A stretch of DNA of 14,818 nt, taken from an uncultured bacterium (lineage in GTDB: Bacteria > Bacteroidota > Bacteroidia > Bacteroidales > Marinifilaceae). Position numbers and translations under genes: made by a program. Location of the stretch: NCBI GenBank assembly GCA_905216195.1, contig CAJMSX010000069.1, positions 1-14,818 of the forward strand. The letters are read 5' to 3'. Below, piece by piece: positions 14,580-14,818 of this stretch. Each line of letters starts with the position of its first letter. Position 1 is the first letter of the stretch. The notes below the pieces were generated by a model, which was given only the letters and a program-made list of their open reading frames with translations, did no database searches and was not told the origin of the DNA.

Positions 14580-14818
14580 TTTTTTTCAATAGCTTTCGAG
14601 GATTTAGCTGTAAAAGACAAGGGTGGTTTCACCTGTAGTACCCTGGAGATTGTCGTTTAGAAAGTCATTGATTGTGAAAACGGGAGAAAATCTTTCCGGC
14701 GAAGGAAGGTTCCGAACCGAAGGAAATCCCGTGTTTCATCAGAAAAGGTGTTAATTAGTAGGTCTCCCCCCGCGGAGACGAAGATGGTTTTAAACGGATA
14801 GAATTGGGTATGGGATTT
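14580..14818 (+). other. Structured leader downstream of the riboswitch, no gene identified
   Basis: No convincing coding sequence is found. A run of eight T closes the riboswitch (14579-14586). Three hairpin-forming segments follow. GACAA (14616-14620) pairs with TTGTC (14650-14654), with GGGT/ACCC inside. An extended hairpin spans 14676-14737, in which the ten-base arm 14676-14685 pairs with 14727-14737 with one bulged G, and TTTCC (14693-14697) with GGAAA (14722-14726). GTCTCC (14762-14767) pairs with GGAGAC (14774-14779). An ATG at 14810-14812 opens a frame that runs off the window and could be the regulated gene, but three codons are not enough to judge. Confidence 0.5.

Noticed and set aside
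14623..14754. A 43-residue GTG-started frame inside the riboswitch leader
   Set aside because: It has no recognisable family or ribosome-binding context and lies across segments that form strong inverted repeats, so the base pattern is better explained by RNA structure.

Overview
The window looks like chromosomal DNA of a Bacteroidales bacterium (phylum Bacteroidota). Three things point there. Intergenic regions carry good matches to the Bacteroidota sigma-ABfr promoter (TAnnTTTG at -7), and strong Shine-Dalgarno sites are absent before nearly all genes. Several families are typical of the phylum: DUF4837 lipoprotein, SbsA-type Ig-like lipoprotein with a GGPKDETPP start, and the VorB-type oxoacid oxidoreductase set. 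Base composition is moderate. Genus cannot be read from the sequence; an Odoribacteraceae-like member is only a guess. I see no mobile element, CRISPR array, rRNA or tRNA.

Left part (1-3106, minus strand): an operon for a ferredoxin-dependent 2-oxoacid oxidoreductase, read from the right as small 2x[4Fe-4S] subunit, VorB-like alpha subunit, then the TPP-binding beta subunit, which runs off the window edge. Upstream on the same strand is a separate PLP-dependent fold-type I aminotransferase. The aminotransferase could supply 2-oxoacids that the oxidoreductase turns into acyl-CoA plus reduced ferredoxin; that link is inferred from adjacency.

Middle (3275-6142, plus strand): divergent from the aminotransferase, a LolC/LolE-type (MacB/FtsX fold) ABC permease is followed 25 bases later by a small TonB-like protein. 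After a probable terminator comes a ComF-family phosphoribosyltransferase.

Right part (6219-14320, plus strand): five tightly spaced genes behind one perfect TAnnTTTG promoter, all for envelope or exported proteins. They are an Ig-like lipoprotein, a DUF3108 protein, a DUF4837 lipoprotein, a NamZ-type exo-beta-N-acetylmuramidase (DUF1343) and a 1047-residue AsmA-family protein. A strong intrinsic terminator closes the run. The only clear enzyme there is NamZ, which points to peptidoglycan turnover or envelope maintenance.

Far right (14374-14818): a promoter and a complete cobalamin riboswitch, then about 240 bases of strongly foldable leader with no convincing gene. The controlled gene lies beyond the window edge.
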